Assembly: GCA_016867195.1 (NCBI GenBank)
Contig: VGKE01000037.1
Span: forward strand, 1-5,181
Direction: 5' to 3'
Source of the DNA: Candidatus Nealsoniibacteriota bacterium
GTDB lineage: Bacteria; Patescibacteriota; Minisyncoccia; Minisyncoccales; GWA2-38-27
Length of the DNA stretch: 5,181 nt
The number at the start of each line of letters is the position of its first letter. Position 1 is the first letter of the stretch. Below are positions 1-5,072 of this stretch, one piece after another. Both the position numbers and the translations under genes were made by a program. The notes under the pieces were generated by a model, which worked only from the letters and a program-made list of their open reading frames with translations, made no database searches and had not been told where the DNA came from.

Positions 1-83
1 TTAAAAACTTCTTGATGATTATTTCCTCTATTAAGAATATGAAATGGTATATTAGGAGTAGTAATTCTTAATGGTCTGGGCAT
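1..83 (-). CDS. REP-associated tyrosine transposase (Y1_Tnp, IS200-like), N-terminal part, cut by window edge
   Basis: The minus strand from base 83 reads ATG and stays open to the window edge. It gives 27 residues that begin MPRPLRITTP and continue with FHILNRGNN. This is the typical N-terminus of the Y1/RAYT transposase family: a basic M-x-R-P-x-R-I opening, then a strand of the form Y/F-H-hydrophobic-x-x-R-G. Family knowledge: these HUH-type enzymes cut single-stranded DNA through one tyrosine, and RAYT members are linked to REP hairpins scattered through the genome. The HUH histidines and the catalytic tyrosine lie outside the window, so activity cannot be judged. An upstream ATG at about 91 hits a stop after one codon, which favours the start at 83. 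No Shine-Dalgarno site precedes it; a TATAAT lies six bases upstream. The link to the REP-like hairpins at 3765-3850 and 5073-5157 is inferred. Confidence 0.8.
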   Translation of the reverse strand, partial: MPRPLRITTPNIPFHILNRGNNHQEVF

Positions 84-89
84 TAAGCC

Positions 90-95
90 ATTATA
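90..95 (-). promoter_or_regulatory. Candidate -10 box (TATAAT) for the transposase gene
   Basis: A perfect TATAAT lies six bases upstream of the transposase ATG on the minus strand. Transcription from it would begin at or next to the start codon, giving a nearly leaderless mRNA. No good -35 hexamer is seen 16-18 bases further upstream. In A+T-rich DNA such a hexamer can occur by chance, so this is a weak call. Confidence 0.3.
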
Positions 96-149
96 TTAAA
101 AATTCAGAGTTGACACTATTTTCTATCGTAACCCAAGGGAAGAGTAGTG

Positions 150-223
150 TGGGCACTGAGGGACTCGGACCCCCGGCCTTCTGCGTGTAAAGCAGACGCT
201 CTAACCAACTGAGCTAAGTGCCC
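150..223 (-). tRNA. tRNA-Val, anticodon UAC
   Basis: A complete cloverleaf is visible: acceptor GGGCACT/AGTGCCC, D stem GCTC/GAGC with a GG-containing loop, anticodon stem TCTGC/GCAGA with loop TTTACAC (anticodon TAC, valine), and T stem GGGGG/CCCTC. The discriminator base is A and CCA is not encoded; the next bases read CAC. It should read GUA and, with U34 modification, other valine codons. The T loop reads TCCGAGT, so position 55, almost always U (pseudouridine), is C here. The other three tRNAs in the window have a normal TTC. It is the last of the tRNA genes before the transposase. Confidence 0.95.
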
Positions 224-231
224 TTTTTTAG

Positions 232-262
232 TGCCCAAGGCGGGATTTAAACCCGCGTACCC
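232..262 (-). pseudogene. 3' fragment of a tRNA gene (T arm and acceptor 3' strand only)
   Basis: The minus strand shows a T arm with a perfect 5-bp stem (GCGGG/CCCGC) and loop TTTAAAT, followed by CTTGGGC and a discriminator A. This is what the 3' end of a tRNA looks like. The matching 5' acceptor strand GCCCAAG, a D arm and an anticodon arm are absent. The six bases before the T arm (GGGTAC) could be the 3' side of a long variable arm, which would suggest a class II tRNA such as Leu; that is a guess. T-loop position 56 is T instead of C, a sign of decay. The fragment starts only a few bases behind the intact tRNA-Leu(GAG), so a deletion or recombination joint near that 3' end is likely. No complete source copy is present in the window. 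Confidence 0.65.
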
Positions 263-268
263 GAAATG

Positions 269-352
269 TGGGCGAGGAGGGATTTGAACCCTCACGACCT
301 TGCGGTCACAACCCCCTCAAAGTTGCGAGTCTGCCAGTTCCTCCACTCGCCC
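269..352 (-). tRNA. tRNA-Leu, anticodon GAG
   Basis: This is a class II tRNA of 84 bases: acceptor GGGCGAG/CTCGCCC, the leucine-type D region with AACTGGCAGAC, anticodon stem CAACT/GGTTG with loop TTGAGGG (anticodon GAG), a variable arm closed by GACC/GGTC around a GCAA tetraloop, and T arm GAGGG-TTCAAAT-CCCTC. The discriminator is A, as expected for bacterial Leu, and CCA is not encoded. It reads CUC and CUU codons. The rplS reading frame overlaps its first 36 bases, and the rplS stop codon TGA is U33-G34-A35 of this tRNA's anticodon loop. A tRNA fragment follows it directly. Confidence 0.96.
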
Positions 353-778
353 TTGTTTTACTTTATTTTCTGTGTCTATAATTTTTTTTATTTTAGAATA
401 TTTTCTTTCCGAGTCCTTTATTTTGGTCTTTTTCCTTCCAATTTTTCTTAAATAATAAAGTTTTGCTCTTCTAACCCTGCCCCTTTTTACAATTTCTATT
501 TTTTCAATAATAGGGGAGTGAAGAGGAAAAACTCTTTCTACTCCTACTCCGGAAATTATTGCCCTAACTGCAATGGTGGCCGAAATTCCTTTGCCGTGTT
601 TTCGGGCGATCACGACACCTTCAAATACCTGGATTCGTTCTCTGTCTTCTCGTTCAGCAGAGGATTTACCTTTCTTCGGGGTTTCTTTTAATTTTTGATA
701 GACCTTAACAGTATCACCGGGTCGAATATCGGGTAAATCTTTTTTTAAATAAACCTCGTTAAATTTTTTTGTCTCCAT
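317..778 (-). CDS. rplS: 50S ribosomal protein L19, with a C-terminal extension running into tRNA-Leu
   Basis: L19 is a large-subunit protein at the 30S-50S interface. The L19 core is clear: [18 protein letters not shown] at about residues 15-32, [17 protein letters not shown] at 48-64, [13 protein letters not shown] at 77-89, and [17 protein letters not shown] at 100-116. The protein has 153 residues, against about 115-120 in most bacteria. Two parts explain the excess: a charged insertion at about residues 33-46 between the first strands, and a lysine-rich tail from about 122. Codon 143 begins exactly at tRNA-Leu base 1, so the last 11 residues and the TGA stop lie inside the tRNA gene. A run of eight A at 382-389 precedes this. 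One A fewer, or one more, would stop the frame before the tRNA, so the native C-terminus is uncertain. The start is the ATG at 778, 15 bases after the pseudouridine synthase stop, with no Shine-Dalgarno site. Co-transcription with that gene is likely. Confidence 0.95.
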   Translation of the reverse strand: METKKFNEVYLKKDLPDIRPGDTVKVYQKLKETPKKGKSSAEREDRERIQVFEGVVIARKHGKGISATIAVRAIISGVGVERVFPLHSPIIEKIEIVKRGRVRRAKLYYLRKIGRKKTKIKDSERKYSKIKKIIDTENKVKQGRVEELADSQL

Positions 779-793
779 GGTTATATCAATTTT

Positions 794-1411
794 TTAAATT
801 AGATCTCGCAACACCTGTTTTAAATCATCAGAGAGTTCTGATTTGAATTCTCTTATCCCTTCATTCGGCAATTTTATTTTCAGATAATTAGCATGTAGAA
901 ATTGCCTTTTTAGCCCCTCTGGACAGGGTTGATTTTTAAAACCGTACAATTTATCTCCGGCAATAGGATTGCCAAAATAAGCAAAATGACACCTAATTTG
1001 ATGTTTTCGGCCGGTTTTTGGTTCAACCTCTATTAAATCATAATTCTCAAACTTTTGCAAAACCTTATATCTAGTTTCCGCTTCTCTTTTATTCACAGCG
1101 CCGGGTTCATAAGATAGATAGACCCTTTGCTTTCTCCTGTCTTTTGGCGAGCGGCCAAGCAGGGTTTTAATTTCGCCTTTTTTATTTTTCAGATGTCCGT
1201 TTACCAGAGCAAGATATTTTTTCTTAACTTCTCTTTTTTGAAATTGTTTCTGGAAAAAATCCAGGGCATTGTCGTTTTTTGCTATCAGCAAGACGCCGGA
1301 GGTTTCTTTGTCCAGCCGGTGAATCCTTCTTTTAAAATCATCGCAATTTATCCCAGCCGGTTTATCAATGACTAAAAGATCATTATCTTCATAAATCGTT
1401 TTTATTTCCAT
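794..1411 (-). CDS. RluA/RluD-family RNA pseudouridine synthase, compact form
   Basis: This enzyme family isomerises specific uridines to pseudouridine in rRNA or tRNA. The signature HRLDKETSGV lies at residues 31-40, with the catalytic aspartate at D34. The conserved tyrosine of KKKYLALV is at about Y66, and the family motif appears as GRKHQIRCH at 134-142, followed by GNPIAGDKLYG at 147-157. The protein has 205 residues and no N-terminal S4 RNA-binding domain. Only ten residues lie between KPAG (17-20) and HRLD, where RluD-type enzymes usually carry several tens, so a helix and loop near the active site are missing. This makes it more like RluA or other single-domain members. The target nucleotide cannot be told from sequence. 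The gene begins 42 bases after tRNA-Val(GAC) and ends 15 bases before rplS, so it probably shares their transcript. No Shine-Dalgarno site is seen. Confidence 0.93.
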   Translation of the reverse strand: MEIKTIYEDNDLLVIDKPAGINCDDFKRRIHRLDKETSGVLLIAKNDNALDFFQKQFQKREVKKKYLALVNGHLKNKKGEIKTLLGRSPKDRRKQRVYLSYEPGAVNKREAETRYKVLQKFENYDLIEVEPKTGRKHQIRCHFAYFGNPIAGDKLYGFKNQPCPEGLKRQFLHANYLKIKLPNEGIREFKSELSDDLKQVLRDLI

Positions 1412-1453
1412 AGGTCGTTTGAATCAGGGCCGAGGCACTTATAAATCTTTATG

Positions 1454-1525
1454 TGGGCGGTACAGGACTCGAACCTGTAACCTCATACACGTCAAGTACG
1501 CGCTCTGCCATTGAGCTAACCGCCC
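1454..1525 (-). tRNA. tRNA-Val, anticodon GAC
   Basis: A full 72-base cloverleaf is present: acceptor GGGCGGT/ACCGCCC, D stem GCTC/GAGC with loop AATGGCA, anticodon stem CGTAC/GTATG with one G-U pair and loop TTGACGT (anticodon GAC, valine codons GUC and GUU), and T arm ACAGG-TTCGAGT-CCTGT. The discriminator is A and CCA is not encoded. It lies 12 bases after tRNA-Ile and before the pseudouridine synthase gene, so it is probably released from a shared transcript. Confidence 0.96.
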
Positions 1526-1537
1526 TTGTCCTCCAAG

Positions 1538-1609
1538 TGCGCGCGGCAGGATTCGAACCTGCAGCCTGCCGGATATAAGCCGGATGCTCCGCCATTGAGC
1601 TACGCGCGC
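1538..1609 (-). tRNA. tRNA-Ile, anticodon UAU
   Basis: The cloverleaf has acceptor GCGCGCG/CGCGCGC, D stem GCTC/GAGC with loop AATGGCG, and T arm GCAGG-TTCGAAT-CCTGC. The anticodon arm is CCGG/CCGG (positions 28-31 and 39-42) with loop CTTATAT, so the anticodon is TAT, reading AUA. The outermost pair 27-43 is T-C and does not form. The discriminator is A and CCA is not encoded. Most bacteria read AUA with a CAU-anticodon tRNA whose C34 is changed to lysidine by TilS; a genuine UAU tRNA-Ile is uncommon. The alternative register TTATATC gives no proper stem and was discarded. The gene lies seven bases after the ftsH stop codon, so it is probably cut out of the ftsH transcript. Confidence 0.9.
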
Positions 1610-1616
1610 GTAATTT

Positions 1617-3521
1617 TTATTTTATTTCCTTTGTCTTGATTTTTAGAGATGGCGTTGGGCGAATTTTTTTGGTATTAGATTTTCCTTTTTGTTCGGCCCT
1701 CCCACTTATCAGCCGTTCAAACTCTTCTTTTTCAATGGTTTCTTTTTCAATTAATGTCCGGGCGATTTTTTCCAATAATTTTTTTCTTTTAAATAATATC
1801 TTTATTGCTTGTTTTTGGGCATTTTTAACAAATTTTTCTACCTCTTTATCAATTAAGGCAGCCACTTTTTCAGAATAATTTCTTTGTTCTCCAAATTCTT
1901 TTCCTAAGAAAATTAATTCTTCTTTCTCGCCAAAAGAAATCGGTCCCAAGGTTGACATACCGTACTCTTTAACCAATCTTCGGGCTAATTCAGAAGCCAC
2001 TCTCAAATCATTGGAAGCGCCGGTGGTGATTTCTTTAAATTTTATCTGCTCGGCGCAATAACCGCCCAGTAGGGTTGCCATTTCAGCCAGGAATTCTTTT
2101 TTGGTTTTAATTTTTCTTTCTTCAACCGGCATTTTTAAAGTATAACCGGCCGCCATACCCCTGGCGATAATGGAGATTTTTCTCACCGGCTCTGCTTCCG
2201 GAAATGAAGCCGAAACAAGAGCGTGGCCGGCTTCGTGAAAAGCGGCAATTTCTTTTTCCTTTCGGGAAAGAACATGGCTTTTTCTTTCCGGGCCCAATAG
2301 AACTTTTTCAATTGATTCTAAAAAATCTTCTTGAAAAACCTGGTTTTTATTTTTTCTAGCTGCCGAGATTGCCGCTTCGTTGGCCACGTTGGATAAATCG
2401 GCACCGGAAAAACCCGGGGTTCTTTCAGCCACCTCTCTTAAATTAATGTTTAAGGCCAATGGTTTTCCCTGACAATGAATTTTTAAAATTTCCTCCCGGC
2501 CCTTTACATCCGGCATATCCAGAACAACCTTTCGGTCAAACCTTCCCGGTCGCAATAAGGCGGGGTCCAAAATATCAGGCCTGTTAGTACTGCTTAAAAC
2601 GACGATTTTTGAGTCTTGTTCAAAACCGTCCATTTCAACTAATATCTGGTTCAGAGTTTGCTCTCTTTCGTCATGTCCGCCGCCAATACCAGCTCCTCTA
2701 TGTCTGCCAATGGCGTCTAATTCATCTATATAAATAATGGCCGGCTGATGCTTTTTAGCGGTGGAGAATAAATCCTTTACTCGAGCACTACCGACGCCGA
2801 CAAACATTTCTACAAATTCTGAACCAGAAATTGAGAAGAAAGGCACATCGGCCTCGCCGGCCACTGCGCGCGCAAGCATCGTTTTTCCTGTGCCGGGCAT
2901 ACCGGTTAAAAGAACTCCTTTTGGTATCCTTGCCCCCATTTTTAAATATTTTTTCGGGTTTTTAAGAAAATCAACGATTTCCATTAATTCTTCTTTTGCT
3001 TCTTTTAATCCGGCTACGTCTTTAAAAGTGATTTTTTCTTTTGGATGGCCTTCGGCTCCAAAAAGCCGGGCTTTGGCTTTGGTAAAACTAAAGGCCTGGG
3101 CCGCTCCGGCTTTAGCTTGTTTAAAAATGAGCCAGAAAAATAACCCGAAAAGAAGAAGGGGGAGAATAAATATTAAGGTTGGTCCTAACCATGTCCAGAA
3201 CCCTTCTTCTTTTTTTGTTTCAATTTCTATTTTCTGGAGCGCCTCTCTATTAACGCCTAAATTGAGCAGGGACTCGGAAAGGGAACTTTCTATTTCTTTT
3301 GTTGACTTTGCTTTTGTTTCGTCTTGATACAGGATAGTTAATTGGGAATCAGAAACAGTGACTTTTTTAATTTTTTCTTGATTAATGTCCTGGACTAATT
3401 GGCTTAAAGAAATTTCTTTTTCTTTCTCAAGGGGTTGATTTAATAAAGCAAAAACAGCCGAGATTATTAAAAAAATCAGCAAAACAAAAATCAGGTTTTT
3501 TGCTAATGACTTCACCCCCAC
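1617..3521 (-). CDS. ftsH: ATP-dependent zinc metalloprotease FtsH
   Basis: FtsH is a membrane-anchored hexameric AAA+ protease that extracts and degrades damaged membrane proteins and some regulators. Two membrane segments are seen, at about residues 9-27 and 111-133, flanking an extracytoplasmic domain of about 80 residues. The AAA+ module follows: Walker A GMPGTGKT (207-214), pore loop around F240-V-G, Walker [10 protein letters not shown] (262-270), and the second region of homology with arginine fingers R324 and R327. The protease domain carries HEAGH (429-433, zinc ligands H429 and H433, catalytic E430); the third ligand is probably D505 in GASNDL. Length (634) is normal and all catalytic residues are intact. 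Walker A has Met where FtsH usually has Pro (GPPGTGKT). The last 25 or so residues are a basic, low-complexity tail. The start is a GTG at 3521; another GTG two codons later, giving MKSLAKNL, is equally plausible. A promoter should lie within the GIY-YIG remnant upstream, but none is clear. Confidence 0.97.
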   Translation of the reverse strand: MGVKSLAKNLIFVLLIFLIISAVFALLNQPLEKEKEISLSQLVQDINQEKIKKVTVSDSQLTILYQDETKAKSTKEIESSLSESLLNLGVNREALQKIEIETKKEEGFWTWLGPTLIFILPLLLFGLFFWLIFKQAKAGAAQAFSFTKAKARLFGAEGHPKEKITFKDVAGLKEAKEELMEIVDFLKNPKKYLKMGARIPKGVLLTGMPGTGKTMLARAVAGEADVPFFSISGSEFVEMFVGVGSARVKDLFSTAKKHQPAIIYIDELDAIGRHRGAGIGGGHDEREQTLNQILVEMDGFEQDSKIVVLSSTNRPDILDPALLRPGRFDRKVVLDMPDVKGREEILKIHCQGKPLALNINLREVAERTPGFSGADLSNVANEAAISAARKNKNQVFQEDFLESIEKVLLGPERKSHVLSRKEKEIAAFHEAGHALVSASFPEAEPVRKISIIARGMAAGYTLKMPVEERKIKTKKEFLAEMATLLGGYCAEQIKFKEITTGASNDLRVASELARRLVKEYGMSTLGPISFGEKEELIFLGKEFGEQRNYSEKVAALIDKEVEKFVKNAQKQAIKILFKRKKLLEKIARTLIEKETIEKEEFERLISGRAEQKGKSNTKKIRPTPSLKIKTKEIK

Positions 3522-3532
3522 ACCAAACGAGT

Positions 3533-3668
3533 TTAAGCTTTAAGACTAATCTTAATCCTGTTAAGAAGTTGTCTAATGCCTTGGCTCGTAGTTTTAAATT
3601 ATCTTCTCTTTTATAGGCATCTTGTTTAGCAATATAAGCTTCGTAATAAACAAGATTGTAAGAATTCA
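3533..3668 (-). pseudogene. Decayed 3' remnant of a small GIY-YIG endonuclease gene
   Basis: The minus strand encodes NLVYYEAYIAKQDAYKRE and then NLKLRAKAL. This matches the C-terminal half of the small single-domain GIY-YIG proteins (UvrC/URI type), where LVYYEAY-x-x-x-x-DA-x-x-RE is characteristic. The N-terminal half with the GIY and YIG motifs and the catalytic arginine is missing: the reading frame begins inside repeat copy 1. After RAKAL the frame reads nonsense into ftsH, but the neighbouring frame continues RQLLNRIKISLKA and then TAA at 3535-3533, as expected for the family. A one-base deletion near 3578 therefore broke the gene as well. The remnant is non-functional as a nuclease. 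An open frame continuing to 3427 is an artefact of the frameshift. The remnant ends 11 bases before the ftsH start. Confidence 0.8.
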
Positions 3669-3681
3669 CCGCGTTATTTAC
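3658..3681 (+). repeat. Left terminal inverted repeat of copy 1
   Basis: It begins GTAAGAATTCACC and ends TTTAC. Its reverse complement matches 3859-3882 at 18 of 24 positions. The same end is present in copy 2 at 4966-4989, base for base. Confidence 0.6.
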
Positions 3682-3691
3682 ATTCTAAAAC

Positions 3692-3739
3692 CTACCGAGA
3701 ACTGTTCTCGGCAATATTGCCGAGAACAGTTCTCGGTAG
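3692..3739. repeat. Perfect 48-bp palindrome made of nested hairpins, copy 1
   Basis: The 24 bases of one arm are the exact reverse complement of the other, with the axis at CAAT|ATTG. Each arm also contains its own inverted repeat, CCGAGAAC and GTTCTCGG around one base. The octamer CCGAGAAC thus occurs four times, twice in each orientation. The DNA can form either one long hairpin or two short ones. On the minus strand only four T follow, so this is at best a weak terminator for the S1 gene. Confidence 0.9.
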
Positions 3740-3764
3740 TTGCTAACTTACCATTTTACGTTTT

Positions 3765-3850
3765 CGTCATTGCGAGGAGTGAAGCGACGAAGCAATCTCG
3801 TTATCTAATATGTTTATGTTGGGATTGCTTCGCTGCGGCTCGCAATGACG
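3765..3850. repeat. REP-like imperfect hairpin, copy 1
   Basis: An outer stem CGTCATTGCGAG/CTCGCAATGACG (12 bp) is followed by an asymmetric internal bulge. An inner stem GAAGCAATC/GATTGCTTC (9 bp) closes over a loop of about 25 A+T-rich bases. This layout of two stems with an unpaired foot or bulge is typical of REP sequences recognised by RAYT transposases. Similar CATTGCGAG/GAAGCAATC palindromes are common in many bacterial genomes. Linking it to the transposase at 1-83 is an inference. Confidence 0.8.
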
Positions 3851-3858
3851 TAGTGACT

Positions 3859-3882
3859 GTAAACAACGCTATTATTTCCTAC
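3859..3882 (-). repeat. Right terminal inverted repeat of copy 1
   Basis: It begins GTAAACAACGC and ends TTTCCTAC. It pairs imperfectly with 3658-3681, with six mismatches in 24 bases. The first 16 bases are also seen in copy 2 before the window ends. Confidence 0.55.
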
Positions 3883-3902
3883 ATTTTAATTTACCACATC
3901 CC

Positions 3903-4952
3903 TTAGTTTAGAGCCAGAGTCAGGCGGTGCTCTTTGGGCTCAATTGAAAGGATTTTGAAGTTATATTTTTGGCCTATTTTAAAGGTCTCTTCCATTTTTC
4001 TTTGAGAGCCAAATTCAGAGATATGACAGAGTCCCTGGATTTGATTTGAGATTTTGACAAAAGCGCCAAAGGGATTAAATCTTACTACCTCGCCCTTAAC
4101 AATGTCGTCCTTTTTGTATTTTTCCTCAATATTTTCCCAGGGATCTTTTTTCAGCGCCTTTAGTGAGAGAGAGATTTTTCCGCTTGAGATATCAATAATT
4201 TTCACTTTGATTTTTTGACCAACCTTGACGAGTTCTGACGGGTCTTCAATCAACTGCCAGTCCAGTTCCGAAATATGGATGAGACCTTCTAAGTCCTCAG
4301 GGGGCAAAAATTTCACAAAAGCGCCGAAGTCAACAATACCGGTAACCTCGGTTTCAACAATATCTCCTATTCCGTATTTTTTTAACGCTTCTTTGGTCTT
4401 TTTATCTTTCTTTGCCTTTTCGGATAAAATAAGTTTTTCTTCTTTTTGGTCAAAATCAAATATTTTTACTTCTATTTCTTTCCCGATAAATTTTTGAAGG
4501 GCTTTAAAGATTTCTTGACTATCGCTGCCCTCTACTTTTGGATAATTTTCCGAAGATAACTGAGAAACGGGTAAAAAGGCGGGAATCCCGGCGACCATTG
4601 TTAAAAGTCCGCCCTTATTAGCGCCGGTAATTTTGACAACAATATTTTCATCTTTTTCTTTTTTTTGTCTGAGTTCTTCCCAGGCAAGTTCTTTACCTGC
4701 CTTGGTTAAGGAAAGTTCAGTGTATCCTTCTTCGTTTTCTAAATCAATTATTTTGGCAAAAACATTGTCTCCTATTTTTAATTCCTTTAGTTTTTCTTTT
4801 GCTTCTTGAAACTCTTTTCCGTAAATTATTCCGGTACCCCAGGCGCCTAAATCCAAAAAGACAGAGGATTTGCCTTTAGCAATAATTTTTCCCTGAGAAA
4901 TCTCGCCAACTCTCGGCGGCCTTAATAAATTATCTTTTCCTATTTCTTCCAT
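3903..4952 (-). CDS. rpsA: 30S ribosomal protein S1-like protein with four S1 domains
   Basis: S1 binds mRNA on the small ribosomal subunit and helps start translation, especially on mRNAs with weak or absent Shine-Dalgarno sites. Four S1 (OB-fold) repeats are visible in 349 residues: about 15-84, 101-179, 194-267 and 280-348. Repeats 3 and 4 are the most typical, with TGIVDFGAFVKF then GLIHISEL, and VRFNPFGAFVKI then GLCHISEF. Repeat 1 lacks the GxxGLIHxSE pattern, and repeat 2 has IPAFLPVSQLS in its place. E. coli S1 has six repeats, so this is a short form. The start is the ATG at 4952; upstream is TATTAACCCATT with no Shine-Dalgarno site. The gene is bracketed by repeat copies in the same orientation: 12 bases separate its start from copy 2, and 20 bases separate its stop from copy 1. 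Naming it rpsA follows the domain count and the usual annotation of such proteins. Confidence 0.88.
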   Translation of the reverse strand: MEEIGKDNLLRPPRVGEISQGKIIAKGKSSVFLDLGAWGTGIIYGKEFQEAKEKLKELKIGDNVFAKIIDLENEEGYTELSLTKAGKELAWEELRQKKEKDENIVVKITGANKGGLLTMVAGIPAFLPVSQLSSENYPKVEGSDSQEIFKALQKFIGKEIEVKIFDFDQKEEKLILSEKAKKDKKTKEALKKYGIGDIVETEVTGIVDFGAFVKFLPPEDLEGLIHISELDWQLIEDPSELVKVGQKIKVKIIDISSGKISLSLKALKKDPWENIEEKYKKDDIVKGEVVRFNPFGAFVKISNQIQGLCHISEFGSQRKMEETFKIGQKYNFKILSIEPKEHRLTLALN

Positions 4953-4958
4953 AATGGG

Positions 4959-4964
4959 TTAATA
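4959..4964 (-). promoter_or_regulatory. Candidate -10 box (TATTAA) for the S1 gene at the edge of repeat copy 2
   Basis: TATTAA lies six bases upstream of the S1 start codon, the same spacing as TATAAT before the transposase gene. It would give a nearly leaderless mRNA. A -35 element would have to lie inside the repeat end, where the expected hexamer (AAATAA) is poor. This is a weak call. Confidence 0.22.
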
Positions 4965-5001
4965 TGTAAGAATTCACCGCGTTATTTACATTCTAAAACC
5001 A

Positions 5002-5045
5002 ACCGAGAACTGTTCTCGGCAATATTGCCGAGAACAGTTCTCGGT
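5002..5045. repeat. Perfect 44-bp palindrome, copy 2
   Basis: It has the same nested CCGAGAAC/GTTCTCGG structure as copy 1. The A at 5001 breaks the pair that extends the palindrome to 48 bases in copy 1. Confidence 0.9.
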
Positions 5046-5072
5046 AGTTGCTAACTTACCATTTTACATTTT

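Larger units (their letters stand above)
3658..3882. repeat. Composite palindromic repeat, copy 1 (MITE-like, about 225 bp)
   Basis: From the outside in, it has a left end at 3658-3681 and a right end at 3859-3882, which match as imperfect inverted repeats at 18 of 24 positions. Both ends begin GTAA as read inward from the outside. Inside are a perfect palindrome (3692-3739) and a REP-like hairpin (3765-3850). Copy 2 at 4965-5181 agrees over all shared bases except two substitutions (3693, 3760) and one extra A near 3807. Such identity means recent spread or gene conversion. The short flanks ATT on both sides could be a target duplication, but this is weak in A+T-rich DNA. It encodes no protein, so it would depend on an enzyme supplied elsewhere. 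It sits between the S1 stop codon and the GIY-YIG remnant, which it truncates. Confidence 0.85.

Noticed and set aside
110..115. TTGACA as a -35 box on the plus strand
   Set aside because: No -10 hexamer lies 16-18 bases downstream, and no plus-strand gene follows.
232..262. Half of a split or permuted tRNA
   Set aside because: No 5' half with a GCCCAAG acceptor strand is found in the window, the T loop is degenerate, and split tRNAs are not expected in bacteria.
317..319. TGA recoded as an amino acid, as in some CPR lineages
   Set aside because: The other complete genes end in TAA and contain no in-frame TGA, so there is no sign of recoding. Reading through TGA would only extend L19 further into the tRNA.
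2761..3327. Plus-strand open frame of 188 codons within ftsH
   Set aside because: It is the complement of strongly conserved FtsH coding sequence and has no domain of its own. The same holds for the shorter plus-strand frames at 1127-1375, 1636-1878 and 4225-4497.
3694..3737. LexA-type operator in the GAGAACTGTTCTC units
   Set aside because: It matches neither the CTGT-N8-ACAG nor the CGAAC-N4-GTTCG spacing, and it sits in a mobile repeat, not in front of a damage-response gene.
3765..3850. Rho-independent terminator for the S1 gene
   Set aside because: The hairpin has a long loop and is followed by an A run, not a T run, in the direction of S1 transcription.
3622..3906. Plus-strand open frame of 94 codons across repeat copy 1
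   Set aside because: It runs through palindromes and the REP hairpin, has no recognisable protein features, and is a by-product of the repeat.
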